A stretch of 64,000 nt of DNA, taken from the NCBI RefSeq assembly GCF_009870125.1, contig NC_046681.1:19481001-19545000 (forward strand). Direction: 5' to 3'. Numbering within the stretch: the first letter of the stretch is position 1; every line of letters begins with the position of its first letter. Below, in pieces: positions 60,265 through 64,000 of this stretch. The notes under the pieces are model-generated. The model searched no databases. It saw only the letters and a program-made list of their open reading frames with translations, and was not told the DNA's origin. This stretch comes from Drosophila pseudoobscura (taxonomy: Eukaryota; Arthropoda; Insecta; Diptera; Drosophilidae). The translations under genes were made by a program, and so were the position numbers.

Positions 60265-61393
60265 TATACCCGATACTCAAAATGAGTATTGGGGTATATT
60301 AGATTTGTGGTGAAAATGGATGTGTGTAACGTCCAGAAGGAATCGTTTCCGACCCTATAAAGTATATATATTCTTGATCAGCATCAATAGCCGAGTCGAT
60401 TGAGCCCTGTCTGTCTGTCCGTCCGTCCGTCTGTCCGTCTGTCCGTCCGTCCGTCTGTCCGTCTGTCCGTCCCCTTCGGCGCCTAATGCTCAAAGACTAT
60501 AAGAACTAGAGCAACGATGTTTTGGATCCAGACTTCTGTGATATGTCACTGCTCCAAAAATATTTCAAAGCTTTGCCCCGCCCACTTCCGCCCCCACAAA
60601 AGGCGAAAATCTGTGGCATCCACAATTTTAAAGATACGAGAAAACTAAAAACGCAGAATCGTAGAAGATGACTATATCTTCTAGGGTGCAAAATCTGAAC
60701 CAGATCGTATAATTATTACAGTCAGAATCACGAAAACAATTTCACTCTTTCTCGCTCTGTCTCACTCTAACACACAGGTTTCATGGTCGGTTTTGCCAAT
60801 TGCAAAATATGAGTTCAAGGATCTCAGAACCTATAAGAGCCAGAGCAACCAAATTTGGTATCCACACTCCTGTGATATCGGACCTTGACCGTTTCATGTC
60901 CAAATTTCGCCACACCCCCTTCCGCCCCCGCAAAGGACGAAAATCTGAGGCAACCACAAATCTCAGAGACTATTAAGGCTAGAGTAACCAAATTTGGTAC
61001 ACACACTCCTTTAAGATGTCACTATAAAACGTATATCTCAGAATTTCGCCCCACCCCCATCCGCCCCCACAAAGGACGAAAATCTGTTGCATCCACAATA
61101 TTGCAGATTTGAGAAAACTAAAAACGCAGAATCATAGATAATGACCATATCTATTAGATTGCTGAATCTGGATCAGATCAGATCATTTTTATAGCCAAAA
61201 GGAACAAATCAATTTGCAGTGGCTACGCAGCGCCCGACGTCACGCTCAGACTGATTTTCTGTCTCTCTCGCACGCACTCTTTGTCGTGTCGTTAAATATT
61301 AGCGGCGTCTGCCGGAGGAGAGCCATACTGACTTAGTATCGGGTATAACCGTAGAGTTGCGGTGTCCGCGGCAACTCACAACGTTCCCCCTCG
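60265..61393. mobile_element. DINE-1/mini-me/ISY-like non-autonomous Helitron element
   Basis: Outer inverted repeats match perfectly over 13 bp: TATACCCGATACT (60265-60277) and AGTATCGGGTATA (61335-61347). The left one also forms a hairpin with GAGTATTGGGGTA. Inside is the mini-me/DINE-1 core TATATTCTTGATCAGCATCA then GAGTCGATTGAGCC, leading into a GTCT/GTCC microsatellite (60405-60475). The body has three related segments with CCGCCCCCACAAAGGACGA-type sequence (about 60577, 60908, 61047). It ends near GGTGTCCGCGGCAACTCACA and ACGTTCCCCCTCG, as I recall for Drosophila ISY/DINE-1 3' ends. No transposase ORF. Confidence 0.8.
60405..60475. repeat. GTCT/GTCC tetranucleotide microsatellite inside the Helitron-like element
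   Basis: About 17 tetranucleotides of GTCT or GTCC after the GAGTCGATTGAGCC core, the arrangement known for mini-me/DINE-1 elements. Confidence 0.9.
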
Positions 61394-64000
61394 TTTTGTT
61401 TCAGGTCTGTTTCCACGTTGCAAACATCTGATAAAAATCATCATGCCATCTGCCCAGGGTAATTGTTGAACGAATAATTTGAATTGCAAATTGAACAGAG
61501 CTTAGGGAGACAAAATGGGGGAAAGAGTGTGCGAGTGAGTGAGAAGGCTGCGTCTTTAAGTTTCAAGGGGGAACATAATCAGCTAACAGGAACAAGGTGT
61601 ATTTGAAAAAGGTGAGGTATACAGTATCCCACTCGTTATGAGCCACTGAAATGGTATTTAAACCTATTGCAAGCCCCACCTTGTCAAATCATACCTTCGT
61701 CTGCAGCTGCCGTTTGAAAATGAGCAGCTTAAAGTGTGAGAGAGACTCAAAGGGAGAGAGAGAGGTAGTAAATGGGCGTAAAAAGCGAGGTAGAGTGGGA
61801 GGATACAACCGTGAGAGAGATCGTCACCACTGACATTGCTCTCAATTAAGCTCTCAAGTTGCATCGCTGCTCTCATCAGCGGCGGCCATTTTGGGGACTT
61901 TCACTTTTCGGCCCCCAAGAGTCTCTCCCATTTGTCCTTAAAGTTTTTGCCCGGCATTTGCATTGGTAATTGCACTGCGCTGCGGAGAGGTATCGTCTTT
62001 AAACAGCGCTGCTCTTAGACGAGAAATTAAGCTTTAAGTCTCCAATTTGGTTATCTCTAATGATTGCTGTGCTGCTCATTGAACGAACAAAAGTAAGGCT
62101 GCCAACTCGAGTGCAGTCGAGTGTTTGTCGTCGTTCCAATTTCCGTTTATTCAAATGAACCCACCCTCTCCCACTGCCAGCCCCCTCTCTGATAAACTAT
62201 CAAATTTAATTGCTTTCACACTTGGCCAGTGTTGGTAAGCGCACACACACACACACACACACAAGCACACAGCACTGATGTACAGGTGCATCTGTTGGTG
62301 CCACATTTGCATAGCTCACAATTAGTTTTCTCATTATCGCAGATAATATTCGCCGCATTTGCGATAAGGGTCGAGCAGACCGAGCGTTCAGGAGGCCCCA
62401 CTGCAAGTGCAGGTGACCGCCTCCATATGCATTAATATTATCGTTTTGTCGTGTGTGTCCCAGTGTGTGTGTGTGTGTGTTTGTAATTGCCCAACACGGC
62501 CACATCTGGCCATCTCACTCTCCTCAGTCCATGTCCATTCTCGGTATCTCCCTCTCCCTCTCTCTCCATTCCATTCCATTCCATTCCTGTCGCACAAATG
62601 GCACCCACCTATGCTTTGATGGTTTCAATTACTGCAAAATTACCGACCCGCGTCACCTGGCTTCTACACCGTTTCCTTCTTGGTCTCCTTCCTCGGCCTT
62701 CCTCCTTCCCCTACTCTGGGGGGTGGAGCTGGGGCTCCCCTATTTTGACCCATATAACCACGGCAAATGCTTTTGTGTGCTGATTTTATGGCTCAGCTGA
62801 TGTGGCAACGATGGTAATTTACGCATTAGGTTTTGGAAGCCCCAGACCTCAAGCGGATACCAAGGATCCTTAAAACAATTGCTCTGGAAATTGCCTGAAC
62901 ATTTTTTTAGTGCCTTTTGGAATTTGTTTTTTGGGAATGTGGGGATACTTAAAATATGAAAATTATGTGGGACTCAAGAAGTGTTTTAATGGTAAAATAG
63001 AATCTTTAAAAACTGTAGAATCCTTTAATGATTAATGGGTTTTTCTTTTTAGAAGACAAATTATTGAGTTTTCATGCCAATTTGTTTGGCAGTTTATGGG
63101 CGTGTTCCTTTAAAAACGCCTTCCTTCCGATATTGATAAGCGAAAAAAAAATGTTGATTAATTAAGCGAATTACTGGAGTCATGGAGTGCAATTAAAATG
63201 TCAGCGCAGCCCACAGTCTGCCAGGGATATCTCTACATATACCGATATATGTAGGCTTCCCGGGCCAGTATTGGTTATGTAACGCTCCCGCCCCGCCCCG
63301 CCACACCAGCCTCCTGCTCTCCAGCTGTTTATTCCCTCGAATCTCGGCTCTGCGTGTGCAGCTCAAATTGTAATTAATGATGCAAGACAGCCGGCCCGGC
63401 CCGGCCCGGCCTGGCCCCATCCGCTGCTGCTGCTGCTGCTGCTGGTCTCCCCGCGTACAGACCACAGTCGGCTCCAAACCGAAAATCTCTGCCAGATCCG
63501 GGTAGGCCTTGTCATCCTGTGTGTCCTGCGCCTTTGTTTGTTTTTTCATACCCTCGAAAAGGGATTTACAAAAAAACCGCAGGCAGGCAGTGCATCACGA
63601 GATGCCATCCATCCATGATCTCTGAAAAAGATATGGCTTTCCCTCTTTCTAGGGTATCACCATAGTCGCTTCTCCCTGGACTTTGCCGCTTTACTGTTTG
63701 TTTGCTTAAATCATCGACGCGGAGCGCGTTTTAAACGCGTTTCTCATGCTTTTCGTGTAAATAAATGAAAAGTTCGTTTAATTCTCGTCGATTCTTTATG
63801 TGAAAAAGAGGGGGAGGGGGAGGGGGGGAGAAGGGGGCGTGCCACAGACAGGCATTGGAAGGAGGCGTGGCCTGGCGTATCGTTTACTTTGGAAATGAAA
63901 AATTATGATTACATCAACAATAATCGAAATGCGCTTGTAAGCTTCCTTCGTGCTCCCTCTCCTTCTCCTTCCCCTCCCTCTCCTTCTTCTTCTGCTGCTG
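61394..64000. other. Intergenic or intronic DNA to the window end, no gene supported
   Basis: GA-rich and CA/GT microsatellites (62240-62262, 62463-62480), a GGCCC pentamer run (63390-63415), a CTG run (63424-63443) and CT/CTTC-rich DNA at the very end. The ORF at 63193-63549 (minus) is built largely from these repeats. GAGAG motifs are frequent. It may be upstream or intronic sequence of a gene beyond the window. Confidence 0.5.

Noticed and set aside
63193..63549. 118-aa minus ORF starting MKKQTKAQDTQDDKA
   Set aside because: Depends on the CTG, GGCCC and other simple repeats; no family recognised, so not called.
1..64000. CRISPR arrays, operons, phage or bacterial insertion sequences
   Set aside because: The DNA is eukaryotic with spliced genes; the regular repeats seen are microsatellites or the Helitron-like element.
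1..64000. tRNA, rRNA or snRNA genes
   Set aside because: I looked for box A/B-like and snRNA-like sequence by eye and saw none convincing; a tRNAscan-SE or Rfam search would be needed to exclude them.

Overview
This is eukaryotic, insect DNA. Gene structures show short introns of about 57-90 bp with GTAAG/GTGAG donors, GC-ending codons in exons, AT-rich intergenic DNA and long CA/CT microsatellites. Nearly every recognisable protein is a Drosophila protein. The gene set (Uro, Brd7-9, CG7149-like EPT, LKRSDH, Herp, r2d2, cdc14) is what I recall from cytological 28C-D of D. melanogaster 2L, so the window is Muller element B. A DINE-1/ISY-like Helitron and the overall divergence from D. melanogaster suggest an obscura-group species, which is an inference.

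Left part (1-33 kb): 3' end of a basic, possibly secreted protein; a CUB-domain secreted protein with a polyglutamine linker (minus); Uro; an unrecognised basic SR/SPGRR-rich protein; Brd7-9; an ethanolaminephosphotransferase (minus, 8 exons); LKRSDH (minus, 8 exons); Herp (minus, 4 exons) divergent from r2d2; and cdc14 (minus, 6 coding exons), convergent with r2d2.

Middle (33-38.5 kb): about 5.7 kb with no coding gene I can support. It is rich in microsatellites and holds three copies of a dispersed repeat. Genes to its right are, from memory, from a different part of D. melanogaster 2L (21B-E), so this stretch probably contains a rearrangement junction relative to D. melanogaster.

Right part (38.5-57.2 kb): a compact block of SFT2 (plus), SNRNP40/U5-40K (minus), ND-15 (minus) and Pus10 (plus), then the long Naprt gene (10 constitutive coding exons plus a predicted 408-nt in-frame cassette exon), then Tbcc. 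Tbcc is followed in frame by a 38-codon open extension encoding a hydrophobic tail, a strong candidate for stop-codon readthrough. From 57.2 kb to the end there is no supported gene: a tandem duplication of a promoter-like segment, a complete-looking Helitron-type element, and simple repeats.

The genes are mostly independent housekeeping functions: purine catabolism, lysine catabolism, phospholipid synthesis, ER stress, siRNA loading, mitosis/cilia phosphatase, splicing, complex I, pseudouridylation, NAD salvage and tubulin folding. The most unusual observations are the Tbcc extension, the Naprt cassette exon, and a repeat family whose copies abut the Motif 6/Motif 1 promoters of Brd7-9, the SFT2 gene and Tbcc.
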